Positions 53,901 to 62,147 are shown, counted from the first letter of the stretch. The stretch is 64,000 nt of DNA from Phycisphaeraceae bacterium (GCA_028282805.1 JANQHD010000023.1:310001-374000); one strand, 5' to 3'. Numbers and translations are program-made. The notes: generated by a model from the sequence alone, not told the origin.

Positions 53901-54569
53901 ATGGAGAGTTCGCGGAAGAGATGTGTTTGTGCTATCGCTATTGCAGCGCTTTTCGGGGCACTGACATTCAGCACACCCGCTGCCCACGCGGCGATGATCG
54001 ACACCACGGTTAACTCGCCGGTCGTCATGGTCGTCGACGGTGCCGATGCGCCCAGCGCCTTTAGCGCCAACCACACCGGCAAGATCATGTTCTCGCTGCC
54101 CGCCGGCGGCTTGATGACCGTGGCGCGCGACGGCGGCACGCCCGACTTCTTCACCACCGTCGACATGCCCCTGTGGAGTTCCATCACCGGCGAGATCGTC
54201 TTCAACAACGGCGATATCGTCTCCGGCAACCTCGTGATCGGCATCGGCAACGGCGACACCGAAACCGTCACCGTGCTGCCCACCGGCAACATCATCGAAG
54301 AGACCAACGGCTTTATCATCATCGCCGACGTCACCGGCTTCTTTAACGACGCCGCGTTCAACACCGTCGACACCACCGGCTTTACCACGCCCCGGCCCGG
54401 CACGCTTACGCTCTCGGCCTTCGCGCCCGGCGCCGACCCGCAGGACCAGGAGAACTACGGCAAGAGCTTCTCCAGCGAGCTCGACATCCAGCTCGTGCCC
54501 GAGCCCGCGTCGCTGGCGCTGCTCGCCCTCGGCGGCCTGGCGATGGGTCTCCGCCGACGCCGCGCCTGA
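53901..54569 (+). CDS. PEP-CTERM secreted protein (VPEP type)
   Basis: 222 residues; GGGAGGAG lies shortly before ATG 53901. Signal peptide to about residue 31 (AIAIAALFGALTFSTPAAHA). The body is beta-rich (for example MFSLPAGGLMTVARDGG). The end is a canonical sorting signal: VPEPASLALLALGGLAMG then LRRRRA. Same exosortase presumably handles it. Terminator at 54607. Confidence 0.9.
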   Translation: MESSRKRCVCAIAIAALFGALTFSTPAAHAAMIDTTVNSPVVMVVDGADAPSAFSANHTGKIMFSLPAGGLMTVARDGGTPDFFTTVDMPLWSSITGEIVFNNGDIVSGNLVIGIGNGDTETVTVLPTGNIIEETNGFIIIADVTGFFNDAAFNTVDTTGFTTPRPGTLTLSAFAPGADPQDQENYGKSFSSELDIQLVPEPASLALLALGGLAMGLRRRRA

Positions 54570-54606
54570 CCCGCGTGCGCATCCTCCCGGACGATTCAAA
54601 CCCCAA

Positions 54607-54633
54607 AACACCCGGCTCACGCCGGGTGTTTTT
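54607..54633 (+). terminator. Rho-independent terminator of the PEP-CTERM gene
   Basis: AACACCCGGC (54607-54616) pairs with GCCGGGTGTT (54621-54630) across TCAC, followed by further T. Confidence 0.9.
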
Positions 54634-54639
54634 CCATAC

Positions 54640-54706
54640 GCCCGGGCCGAGACGGCCGGGCTCGCTGTCATACCGATGAGCGAGCCCGGCCGTCCACGGC
54701 CCGGGC
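54640..54706. repeat. REP-like palindromic pair (REPIN-like doublet)
   Basis: A GC-rich element at 54640-54665 (GCCCGGGCCG...CCGGGCTCGC) and its near-perfect reverse complement at 54680-54706 (GCGAGCCCGG...GGCCCGGGC) face each other across 14 bases. A third copy, identical to the second over 27 bases, follows the transposase gene at 55268. Confidence 0.8.
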
Positions 54707-54750
54707 CTTCGTACTGGACGAGCCGCGTTGCGGCCCGTAGCCTCTTCCGC

Positions 54751-55260
54751 ATGTCCGGGCTCACGACATGGCATATCACCTGGGGCACCTACGGCACGCG
54801 ATTGCACGGCGGTGATCGGCCGACCGTCGATCGCCGTCACAACCAGCGCGGCCAGGCGTTTATCGCGTTTGACCCGCCGCGTTACGAGCGTTGTGTTCAA
54901 CAAATGAAGTTTCCGCCGGTGCTGCTGGACGATGCTCAGCGTGTGCTGATCGAACGCGCGCTGCCGTCGCTGTGCGAGCGAGGCGGCTGGCTATTGCGTG
55001 AATGGGCGGCGCAGCCCGATCACGTTCACGTGCTGGCCGACGTCCGCAAAGACGTGCACGGTGAAAAGGTTCGTCGGCTGCTCAAGCGTTGGCTCACGCA
55101 AGCGCTCAACGCCCAGTGGGAGCCCGGGTCGGGACGACCGGGCTCGCTGCCCGAGGGCGGCCGATGGTGGGCGGAACAGGGTTCCAACCGTGTGGTCGAC
55201 GACGAGCATTACTTACGCAACTGCATCGACTACATCCGCAGACAACACACCACGGTGTGA
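54751..55260 (+). CDS. REP-associated tyrosine transposase (RAYT, Y1 family)
   Basis: 169 residues from ATG 54751. The opening GLTTWHITWGTYGTRLHGGD is typical of this group. The HUH metal site is QPDHVHVLADV, and the C-terminal Tyr in YLRNCIDYIRRQH is the likely nucleophile. RAYT proteins cut and join single-stranded REP hairpins. REP-like copies lie on both sides (54640, 54680, 55268) and one related inverted repeat lies inside the gene at 55121-55144. The longer frame from 54676 runs through the upstream REP and is not used. Confidence 0.9.
   Translation: MSGLTTWHITWGTYGTRLHGGDRPTVDRRHNQRGQAFIAFDPPRYERCVQQMKFPPVLLDDAQRVLIERALPSLCERGGWLLREWAAQPDHVHVLADVRKDVHGEKVRRLLKRWLTQALNAQWEPGSGRPGSLPEGGRWWAEQGSNRVVDDEHYLRNCIDYIRRQHTTV
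55121..55144. repeat. REP-like inverted repeat within the transposase gene
   Basis: AGCCCGG and CCGGGCT separated by ten bases, followed by CGC as in the flanking REP copies. It encodes the Gly/Pro-rich EPGSGRPGSL stretch between conserved parts of the transposase. Confidence 0.6.
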
Positions 55261-55267
55261 CCGCACA

Positions 55268-55294
55268 GCGAGCCCGGCCGTCCACGGCCCGGGC
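55268..55294. repeat. REP-like element, downstream copy
   Basis: Same 27 bases, same orientation, as 54680-54706. Together the copies bracket the RAYT gene. Confidence 0.85.
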
Positions 55295-55332
55295 GGTGAG
55301 CGCTTCGAGGTTTGACTCGCGTCCTATGTGCG

Positions 55333-56925
55333 ATGTATCACCCGAAAACCACCGTGTTGTGCCGCGTTAAACCCGTTTTCGTTCGCGTGCTGTGCGCGGT
55401 GGTCATCGTGGCGCTCAACGGCGTGTGCGCCCATGCCGTCGATTACCACGTCGACGGCCGATCGGGCAACGATGCGCACGACGGCACCTCGCCACGGACC
55501 GCGTGGCGCACGCTCGACAAAGCCAACAAGGTCACGCTCGAACCCGGCGACCGCCTGTTGTTGCGGGCCGGCACGCGCTACGCCGGCCAACTCGCGCCCA
55601 AGGGCGCGGGCACCGCCGAGCAGCCGATCACCGTTGGCAAGTTCGGCCCCGGCCCGCCGCCGCGTATCGACGGGCAGGGCAAAACCGACGCCACGCTCTA
55701 CCTGCGCAACACCCAGCACATCACCGTCGAAGACCTCGAGATCACCAACACCGGCCCGACGCGCAAGGCCCACCGCAACGGCGTGCTCGTGCACCTCGAC
55801 AACTTCGGCACGGCGAAGAACATCACGCTCCGCCGGTTGCACATCCACGACGTCAACGGCTCGTTGGTGAAACGCGCCGGCGGGGGGCGGGCGATCCTGT
55901 GGCACAACGCCGGCGACCGGGTCCGCTCGCGGTTCGACGGGCTGCTCATCGAGCGCTGCCGGATCGTGCGCTGCGGGCGCGACGGCATCAAGGGCCGCTC
56001 CGCTTACACCCACCGCGACAACTGGCACCCCAGCCTGAACGTGGTGATCCGCCACAACACGCTCGAGCAGGTGCCGGGCGACGGCATCGTGCCGATCGGC
56101 TGCGACGGGGCGCTGGTGGAACACAACGTGATGCGCGACTGCCCGCGCCTGCTGCCGGACGGCGAGGCCGCGGCGGGCATCTGGCCGTGGTCCAGCGACC
56201 ACACGGTGATCCAGCACAACGAAGTGTCCGGCCACAAGGCCCCGTGGGACGCCCAAGGCTTCGACTCCGACTGGAACTGCAACGGCACGGTCATCCAGTA
56301 CAACTACTCGCACGACAACGAGGGCGGCTTCCTGCTGGTCTGCAACAAGGGCGACGTGACCATGCCGTATAGCGCCGGCAACAACGGCACGATCGTGCGG
56401 TACAACATCTCGATCAACGACGGCCTGCGCGCCGCGGGCAAGCGTGCCGGCTTCTCGCCCACGTTCCACATCACGGGCCCGGTGAAAGACACGAAGATCT
56501 ACAACAACCTCATCCTCGTGCCGCGCAAGCCCGACGCGAAGGTCGACACCAACCTCGTGGTCATGGGCAACTGGGGCGGGGCTTGGCCGAGCGACACGCT
56601 GTTCGCCAACAACCTGTTCATCACGCAGGGCAAGGCGCGGTTCACGTTCGGCAAGGACCGGCGCACGGTGTTCAGCCACAACCTGTACCACGGCGAGATC
56701 GCCGGCGCGGCAGAGCTCGACGCGCACGCGGTGCTGGCCGACCCGCGCCTGCGGTTGATGCCGTGGCGTGCGATCCCGTTTGCGGACCTTCGGAACCTGT
56801 CGCCGCGTGTCGGTTCGCCGGCCGTGGGCGCGGGCCGGCCGATCGACGCCAACGGCGGGCGCGACTTCGCGGCGCGGCCCATCGGCACGCCGCCCACGCT
56901 GGGCCCGCTCGAACCGGTCGATTAA
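55333..56925 (+). CDS. Secreted right-handed beta-helix protein
   Basis: 530 residues from ATG 55333. Signal peptide to about residue 35 (VLCAVVIVALNGVCAHA). Then DYHVDGRSGNDAHDGTSPRT and AWRTLDKAN, the standard start of secreted parallel beta-helix proteins, followed by many rungs with NTQHITVEDLEITNTG, DGIKGRS, NGTIVRYNISINDG and similar. Relatives include polysaccharide lyases and epimerases; the charged residues needed for catalysis cannot be assigned. It may act on an extracellular polysaccharide, its own or foreign. Confidence 0.8.
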   Translation: MYHPKTTVLCRVKPVFVRVLCAVVIVALNGVCAHAVDYHVDGRSGNDAHDGTSPRTAWRTLDKANKVTLEPGDRLLLRAGTRYAGQLAPKGAGTAEQPITVGKFGPGPPPRIDGQGKTDATLYLRNTQHITVEDLEITNTGPTRKAHRNGVLVHLDNFGTAKNITLRRLHIHDVNGSLVKRAGGGRAILWHNAGDRVRSRFDGLLIERCRIVRCGRDGIKGRSAYTHRDNWHPSLNVVIRHNTLEQVPGDGIVPIGCDGALVEHNVMRDCPRLLPDGEAAAGIWPWSSDHTVIQHNEVSGHKAPWDAQGFDSDWNCNGTVIQYNYSHDNEGGFLLVCNKGDVTMPYSAGNNGTIVRYNISINDGLRAAGKRAGFSPTFHITGPVKDTKIYNNLILVPRKPDAKVDTNLVVMGNWGGAWPSDTLFANNLFITQGKARFTFGKDRRTVFSHNLYHGEIAGAAELDAHAVLADPRLRLMPWRAIPFADLRNLSPRVGSPAVGAGRPIDANGGRDFAARPIGTPPTLGPLEPVD

Positions 56926-57063
56926 CGCAAAAACCCCAAACTAAATGAGCTATACGCGGTCCGGGTGGGGTGAGAAGTTGGTGTGTCGGTAAAGCGGCGC
57001 GGTGCGATGCCCGACATGAATACGGATGAGCCGTACATGCGTAGATGGTAGAGGGTTCCGATA

Positions 57064-57600
57064 ATGGCAGATCGCGCGGAAACAATGGTGAGCGGGGGGT
57101 TCTTGTGGCGTTCCGCTTCCCGGGCGGGTGGCTTTACGTTGATTGAACTGCTCATCGTGGTGCTGATCCTGGCGATCCTGGGCGCGATCGTGTTGCCGAT
57201 TTATCAGAACCACCGCGCCGAAGCGGAGGTCGCGGCGTTGATGAGCAACCTGCGTGTGCTTCGTGAGGTCATTGAGCCGGAGCAGTCGCTGACCGGCGAA
57301 TACCCCAACCCGCTCGACGCGTCGAAGTTCGTCGGCGGCTTGCCCGACCACCCGCAGAACAGCATCAGCCTGCCCACGTTCCAGTACGCCAACGCCGCCA
57401 ACGTCACGCACCCGGCCTACAAGGTGCTCAAGAGCGGCGTGACCGGCGCTTATTGGTACAACACCGCCAACGGCATCGTTCGTGCACGCGTGACCGACCA
57501 AGGCACCAGCGCCGACACCCTGGCGATGTACAACAAGATCAACCAGTGCAATGAAACGGCCCTTGGCAACTACAGCGGAGGTGGCGGCGGTGGATCTTAA
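57064..57600 (+). CDS. Type II secretion/type IV pilin-like pseudopilin
   Basis: 178 residues. An unusually long leader of 23 residues precedes the prepilin peptidase site GG/FTLIELLIVVLILAILGA with Glu at +5. The mature domain is short and ends in NYSGGGGGGS. In planctomycetes many such H-X9-DG or pseudopilin-like proteins exist singly. The Gly-rich end coincides with the ribosome site of the next gene. Confidence 0.82.
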   Translation: MADRAETMVSGGFLWRSASRAGGFTLIELLIVVLILAILGAIVLPIYQNHRAEAEVAALMSNLRVLREVIEPEQSLTGEYPNPLDASKFVGGLPDHPQNSISLPTFQYANAANVTHPAYKVLKSGVTGAYWYNTANGIVRARVTDQGTSADTLAMYNKINQCNETALGNYSGGGGGGS

Positions 57601-58276
57601 CCATGTCGAACAAACCGGTCAGAACACGCCGCCAGCGCCCCGCCTGCTCGGCGGGTGGCTCGGCCCGTGCCTCGGCTGGCTGTGCCTCGGCCATTTCGCG
57701 CTGCAGGCGCTGATCAAGCTCGGCCAGGAACAGCCCGAGCAGATCCTCTGGATCAGCCACGTCGGCCTGCTCGTCGCCGGCCTCGGCCTGGTGCTGCGCA
57801 GCCGGCTGCTCATCGCCACCGCCCTGATCCAGCTGTTCATGCTGCACACGCTCTGGCTGATCGACGTGGCCGTCTGGCAATCGTTCGGCATCTTCCCGCT
57901 GGGCGCGGTCGTCTACCTCAACGGCGCCGACACTTGGACGTGGATCGGCACGTCGTACCACTTCTACTGCGTGCCGGCGCTGGCGATTATCGTCTGGCGA
58001 TGGCGCATCCACGAACGCGCCGCGCTGCTCGTGGCCGTCACGCTCTCGTTGGCGCTGATCGTGCTCAGCCGGGCCATCGTGCCGCCCGAGGCCAACGTCA
58101 ACTGGGCGTTCGGTATCGAGACCGACAAGCCGATCCACGCCCTGACGCTGCTCAACGACCTGCCGGGCAACCTGTACATGCTCGCCCTGGCCGCGTTCGC
58201 CACCTTCCTGCTGTTCATCCCCGTGTTCTGGTCGCTCAAGTACCGCGCCCTCCGACTCGGCACGCAAAAGTCGTAA
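57590..58276 (+). CDS. Polytopic membrane protein, unknown function
   Basis: 228 residues from GTG 57590, which has GGAGGTG six bases upstream and overlaps the pilin stop; ATG 57551 would be the alternative. About seven hydrophobic segments (GWLGPCLGWLCLGHFALQAL, ILWISHVGLLVAGLGLVL, LIATALIQLFMLHTLWLIDV, LLVAVTLSLALIVLSRAIV, MLALAAFATFLLFIPVF) and a conserved-looking SYHFYCVPALAII. Not recognised. Coupled to the pseudopilin, but a functional link is unproven. Confidence 0.65.
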   Translation: MDLNHVEQTGQNTPPAPRLLGGWLGPCLGWLCLGHFALQALIKLGQEQPEQILWISHVGLLVAGLGLVLRSRLLIATALIQLFMLHTLWLIDVAVWQSFGIFPLGAVVYLNGADTWTWIGTSYHFYCVPALAIIVWRWRIHERAALLVAVTLSLALIVLSRAIVPPEANVNWAFGIETDKPIHALTLLNDLPGNLYMLALAAFATFLLFIPVFWSLKYRALRLGTQKS

Positions 58277-58291
58277 CACGCCACCCGCGCT

Positions 58292-58786
58292 TCAACGCCG
58301 CCTCAGCCGCACCGCCGCGCACGCGATGACGCCCAGCGCGATCGCCACCCACCCCCACGCCACCGCCTCCAACGCCCCGATCGGCTTGTACAGCAGCGTT
58401 TCGAGCTGGTGCAGGCTCGCCAGTTCCAGCAACACCAACGTCAAACCGCCGATGGTCAGCGCCGCCGCCAACCGGGTCGAAGCCTTCGCACGCCGGCGCA
58501 CCACCACCACGACCAGCACCACGATGATCAACAACACGCCGGCGATCACCGCGGCCTGCCACGGCCGGCGCACGCCGTACCACGCGCCGTGGCCGAACAG
58601 GCCTGCCAGCCACGCCGTCAGCTTGTGCCGCAGGTGCAGGGCGACGTCGAGCGTCAGCGCCGTGTGCGCCACCGCCATCGCGCACCACCAGCCGCGCTCG
58701 CGCCGCTTGCTCAGCGCCAGCCAGCACGCCACCGCCGCGCCCGCGTAAGCGACCAGGCCGACGGCTTGCTCGATGTCCGCGAACAT
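58292..58786 (-). CDS. Small polytopic membrane protein, unknown function
   Basis: 164 residues from ATG at 58786, with four hydrophobic segments (VGLVAYAGAAVACWLAL, AAVIAGVLLIIVVLVVVVV, LAAALTIGGLTLVLLELASL, VAWGWVAIALGVIACAAV). Charged histidines (HTALTLDVALHLRHKL) lie between the first two. I do not recognise a family. A TATATT box and five TGCGCA sites lie upstream. Convergent with the gene at 57590, 15 bases apart. Confidence 0.6.
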   Translation of the reverse strand: MFADIEQAVGLVAYAGAAVACWLALSKRRERGWWCAMAVAHTALTLDVALHLRHKLTAWLAGLFGHGAWYGVRRPWQAAVIAGVLLIIVVLVVVVVRRRAKASTRLAAALTIGGLTLVLLELASLHQLETLLYKPIGALEAVAWGWVAIALGVIACAAVRLRRR

Positions 58787-59170
58787 CCCAATCACCGCTG
58801 CACCACCTTGCGCACAATATAGCACGCGCACAAAACGTTCGTCGCCCGGCCGAGCGCCGCGCCCAACCTCGTTTGCGACGTGTTGCACCCGGCCGCGCCC
58901 GCGCGGTGCGCACCGCTGAACAGCGCTGCGCACACGCCCGGCGAAATATCCGCAATAGCGGACCGATCGCAACGCCCGCGATCGTCGTTTCCGGCTTGTA
59001 AACAAGGTTGTGCGCACGGTGCGCACAAGCGGTTTCACGCGGTCGGCCCCGTTCAGTCCGCTTTTGCGGCGCCCGGCAACGGCCCGATCCGCCAGACGAT
59101 GTCTGCGCCTTCCATGCGCTGCATGGGCTCGTCGCAAACCCCACCCCGCCGTCAGCCCCGCCCACGCCGG
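58787..59170. other. Regulatory region with TGCGCA palindromes
   Basis: Five TGCGCA cores lie at 58809, 58907, 58927, 59011 and 59020. Two belong to larger perfect palindromes: GCGGTGCGCACCGC (58903-58916) and the pair TTGTGCGCAC/GTGCGCACAA around one base (59008-59028). No gene is supported here. Confidence 0.5.
58816..58821 (-). promoter_or_regulatory. Putative -10 box TATATT of the minus-strand membrane gene
   Basis: Read on the minus strand, TATATT lies 30 bases before the ATG at 58786. A TGCGCA core lies directly downstream of it, where a repressor would block the start. Confidence 0.35.
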
Positions 59171-59472
59171 CCCAGAGCTTAAGCGCAGCGGCTTTTTATT
59201 CTAATATTCTTAAGAACTATAGAATAATTTGACACCCAAAAAAGCATAGAAGAGGACGCCCGACATCGCTCCTTCGGCCTTCGGTCTATGCTCAAGCGCG
59301 GCGGTCTTTTATTCTTAAGTTCTTAAGAACATTAGAATGATCTTGAAGTGTAAAACGCTTTGCGCAAAGGTATTTGCTTTGTTCGGCTTTGCCTCGGGTT
59401 CGTGCCGCCGGTGTTCGTTCCCTGGTGTTCGTGCCCCCGGCCTTCGTGGCGCTCAGGCCGGGGCTTGGGGGC
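59171..59472. repeat. Long direct repeat, copy 1 (about 300 bp)
   Basis: Aligns along its length with 61054-61343 in the same orientation, with high identity by eye. Order of parts: GAGCTTAAGCGCAGCGGCTT, an AT-rich palindromic unit around TTCTTAAGAA, GAAGAGGACGCCCGACATCG, a second AT-rich unit (TTCTTAAGAACATTAGAAT), AAGTGTAAAACGCTTTGCGC, GGTTCGTGCCGCCGGTGTTC and a closing GC hairpin. The two AT-rich units are themselves direct repeats of about 55 bp. Confidence 0.85.
59434..59471. repeat. GC hairpin element, copy 1
   Basis: CCCCCGGCCTTCG, four variable bases, then GCTCAGGCCGGGGCTTGGGG. CCCCGGCCT and AGGCCGGGG pair. Further copies at 61304 and 62148. Confidence 0.8.
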
Positions 59473-59476
59473 GGGG

Positions 59477-60946
59477 TCAGTTGGCCGGCGGCGGTGCGAT
59501 GCGCCAGACGAGGTCTTCGCCGTGATGGCGGGGTTCTTCGCCGTCGGGGTAGCCTTGGCCGTGGTCGTTGTCGCCGTCTTTGCCGTTGGACCAGACCAGG
59601 CGGTGTTGCGGGTCGTACTTCATCGGGCTGTCGCCGAACGGGTCGGCGGGCGGCGCGGGCAGCAGCTTGGTTTTGACGAGCGTGTCGAGGTCGGCTGGCG
59701 GTTTGCCGTGCTGGGTTTCGTGGGTGTGTGTGGCGAGGGTGATGAGGGTGGCGTGTCGGGCGGCGATGAGGCGGCGGTTGAGCTGGTTGGTGTTTTCGAA
59801 GTTGGGCATGCAGATGGTCACCAGGTGCTCGCCGATCAGGTTCTGCGTGATCTGCTTGATGTGCTTGGCGCGGTCTTTGGTGACTTGGGGGCTGTCGTCG
59901 GGTTGTTGGTCTTTGCAGACCTCGGCCAGTGCTTTGTAGCGATCGTTGATTTTTAAGGCGAGCGCCTCGATCTCTTCATTGGCTGTGAGGTCGCGTTTGG
60001 TCCAGGGTTTCCGGGCGTTTTGTGCGTAACGGGCGTGGTAAACCGAGGCGAGCTTGATCGTTGTGTCACGATCGAAAAACGCGTCGATTGCTTCACCGAC
60101 GGCTTTGGCGACTTGTGCGGCTTCGGCGCCGGTCTCACGCTCGATCCGGGCGATGAGCGGTTGTTTTGCGGCCTTGGCCGGCGCGGTGATCTGGCGGTGA
60201 AGCTTGTCGGCCTCCCATACCATCAGCCGCCAGAACTCGGCGCGATAAGCGTTGAGCAGGCCCGTGTGCGGGTCGGCCTCGTCGCTGAACACCGAAGCGA
60301 TTTGTTTGCGTTGCTCGGGGGTGAGGTTGGCGCTGAGTTGCTGAATCACCTGGTGCGATTCGGATTCGATCATGGTGCCCAGCAGGAAGTCGATGAGCGT
60401 TTCTCCGCGGCGCAGCAGCAGGCCCACGCGGAGGCAACGCACCAAGTCGTCGACCGCGCCGGTGGTGTTGCCTTGCGCTGCGCGCAGGCGTGCTCGCTGG
60501 AGGCGGAGTGTGGTCAACGCGCGCAGCTCGGAGCGGTCGGGCAGCATGGGGGCGACGCCGCCGAGCTCGGCTTGCATTTGCAGGTGCGGGCGTTCGAGGC
60601 CGCGGTCGATCGCGTCGAACGCGGCGGCGTTGGCGTCGAGCCATTTGCTGACCATGGCGACGTTTTGCTCGCGGTCGAACCAAGGCGTGTCGAGGTCGAA
60701 CTCGACGTCGTGGAACTCGTGGCTGACGCCGGCGCGGTCGTAGGGGACGTAAGTATTGACGGCGTGCTGCCAGTCGGTCCAGGCGTTCTGGTCGGGCGCG
60801 ACGGTGGGGCGCCGCCAGTGGAGGATGGGGTCGACGAGTTCTTGCAACTCGGCGTCGCGCTCGGGCGGCGTGGGGGTGTCGACCGGCACGTCGTCGGCGA
60901 TCGCGAGCGAAGCGAGGCACAGGGTCAGCAAAGCGTAACGCCACAT
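59477..60946 (-). CDS. Secreted planctomycete-type protein between direct repeats
   Basis: 489 residues from ATG at 60946 (GGGAG upstream). Signal peptide WRYALLTLCLASLAIA. The middle is alpha-helical (LRVGLLLRRGETLIDFLLG, MIESESHQVIQQLSANLTPE). The last 80 residues, GKPPADLDTLVKTKLLPAPP, ADPFGDSPMKYDPQHRLVWS and GKDGDNDHGQG, resemble the C-terminal module of type II secretion pseudopilins common in planctomycetes, where D-x-D residues bind calcium. Function unknown. The stop lies six bases from direct repeat copy 1, and copy 2 ends the upstream side. Confidence 0.75.
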   Translation of the reverse strand: MWRYALLTLCLASLAIADDVPVDTPTPPERDAELQELVDPILHWRRPTVAPDQNAWTDWQHAVNTYVPYDRAGVSHEFHDVEFDLDTPWFDREQNVAMVSKWLDANAAAFDAIDRGLERPHLQMQAELGGVAPMLPDRSELRALTTLRLQRARLRAAQGNTTGAVDDLVRCLRVGLLLRRGETLIDFLLGTMIESESHQVIQQLSANLTPEQRKQIASVFSDEADPHTGLLNAYRAEFWRLMVWEADKLHRQITAPAKAAKQPLIARIERETGAEAAQVAKAVGEAIDAFFDRDTTIKLASVYHARYAQNARKPWTKRDLTANEEIEALALKINDRYKALAEVCKDQQPDDSPQVTKDRAKHIKQITQNLIGEHLVTICMPNFENTNQLNRRLIAARHATLITLATHTHETQHGKPPADLDTLVKTKLLPAPPADPFGDSPMKYDPQHRLVWSNGKDGDNDHGQGYPDGEEPRHHGEDLVWRIAPPPAN

Positions 60947-61053
60947 GGCAAGCTCCCGGCGGTGAAGGGTTGCGAGGTGGGCGGGGTTATTGTAACCGCA
61001 CGCCGGGCGTGTGCGACGCGTTGAACGACCAGCCCGCCGTTTTCCCCCCCCCA

Positions 61054-61343
61054 CCCAGAGCTTAAGCGCAGCGGCTTCTTATTCTAATATTCTTAAGAAC
61101 TTTAGAATAATTTTGGCACCCAAAGAGGCGTAGAAGAGGACGCCCGACATCGCTCCTCCGGCCTTCGGTCCAAGTTCACGCACGGCGATCTTTTATTCTT
61201 AAGTTCTTAAGAACATTAGAATAATTCTGAAGTGTAAAACGCTTTGCGCAAAGGTATTTGCTTCGCCCGGCTTTGCCTCGGGTTCGTGCCGCCGGTGTTC
61301 GTTCCCCCGGCCTTCGCTGCGCTCAGGCCGGGGCTTGGGGGGC
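61054..61343. repeat. Long direct repeat, copy 2 (about 290 bp)
   Basis: Counterpart of 59171-59472 with the same order of parts, about 1.9 kb away, lying upstream of the minus-strand gene between them. It lacks one short segment (CTGGTGTTCGTGC) present in copy 1 before the GC hairpin. Confidence 0.85.
61304..61342. repeat. GC hairpin element, copy 2
   Basis: Same pattern as 59434-59471, with CTGC as the variable bases and one extra G at the end. Confidence 0.8.
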
Positions 61344-61440
61344 CGGGGTGGGGGGGGTAGCCGGCGGCGTGCTTGTCGCCGGTTCCGGGGCGGCACCTGT
61401 AAGGTGCCGGCTATGGGCGGTGAGGGGTTGGCGTGGTTGG

Positions 61441-61446
61441 TAGAAT
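61441..61446 (+). promoter_or_regulatory. Putative -10 box TAGAAT of the lipoprotein gene
   Basis: Ends seven bases before ATG 61454 with no ribosome site between, again pointing to a leaderless transcript. Confidence 0.4.
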
Positions 61447-61453
61447 GGTCGGC

Positions 61454-62122
61454 ATGAAACGACTGCTGCTGATCGGGTTGGTGTTGGGTTTGGCGACGGG
61501 TTGTTCGGCGGTAAAGCACACGCCGCGCGACGAGGTGCGGGTCGGCCGGCCGTACGACGTGGTGGTCAAGGTCCGCAAGCGTCACGTGGAAAACGCCGAG
61601 GGCGAGGTGCGTTATCGCATGCCCGGCTCGGTCGACTACCGCACGGAGGAGATGGAGTGGCGGGCGAAGGAGCTGTGGGCGACGCTGCCGACGACGCGGG
61701 TGCGCGGCGGCGAGTCGTTCGAGTACTTCATCGACGTGCGGTTGGACGGGGCGTTTTACCAGTTGGGTTCGCCGAGTGAGCCGTACGTGGTCGGGTATTT
61801 GGGCGGCGAGGTTTACGATGCGCGCGAGCTCGAACCGCGCGTTCGGCACCGGTCGACGGGGGTGGCGTTGCGCTTTGAGTTGGACGTCGGTCGGCGCGTC
61901 GATGCGGGTGCGCCGGTGTTGACGTACCAGCGCCCGGGCGTGCGTGGGCCGATCTCCGTGCAGATGACACGCAAGAGCGGCACCACTTGGTTTATCGAGG
62001 TGCCGCCGCGTTTGTTGTCGGCGGGGGAGTGGCGGTATTACATGACGGTCGAGATTGGGGGCGTGACCCATCGGTTGCCGGCGGAGGGTGAGGCGCGGTT
62101 TTACTTGCCGTCGAAGGATTGA
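61454..62122 (+). CDS. Lipoprotein, unknown function
   Basis: 222 residues from ATG 61454. MKRLLLIGLVLGLATGCSAV is a clean lipoprotein signal with lipobox LATGC (Cys17 or next to it). The body is predicted beta-rich (YDVVVKVRKRHVENAEGEVR, YFIDVRLDGAFYQLGSPSEP, YYMTVEIGGVTHRLPAEG) with two similar beta units, perhaps immunoglobulin-like. I do not recognise a family. A start at 61433 would add five residues before the signal and is less likely. Confidence 0.75.
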   Translation: MKRLLLIGLVLGLATGCSAVKHTPRDEVRVGRPYDVVVKVRKRHVENAEGEVRYRMPGSVDYRTEEMEWRAKELWATLPTTRVRGGESFEYFIDVRLDGAFYQLGSPSEPYVVGYLGGEVYDARELEPRVRHRSTGVALRFELDVGRRVDAGAPVLTYQRPGVRGPISVQMTRKSGTTWFIEVPPRLLSAGEWRYYMTVEIGGVTHRLPAEGEARFYLPSKD

Positions 62123-62147
62123 GGGCAAAGCCGACGCAACAACCGGG

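Noticed and set aside
54676-54750. Upstream start that would lengthen the RAYT protein by 25 residues
   Set aside because: That part is encoded by the REP-like element itself and is not part of the family's conserved N-terminus.
58787-59137. N-terminal extension of the minus-strand membrane protein through the palindrome region
   Set aside because: The extension is Arg-rich, lacks structure, and crosses the putative -10 box and operator-like sites.
59171-61343. CRISPR array in the repeat-rich region
   Set aside because: Only two long copies with internal doublets, no regular short repeats with spacers, and no cas genes nearby.
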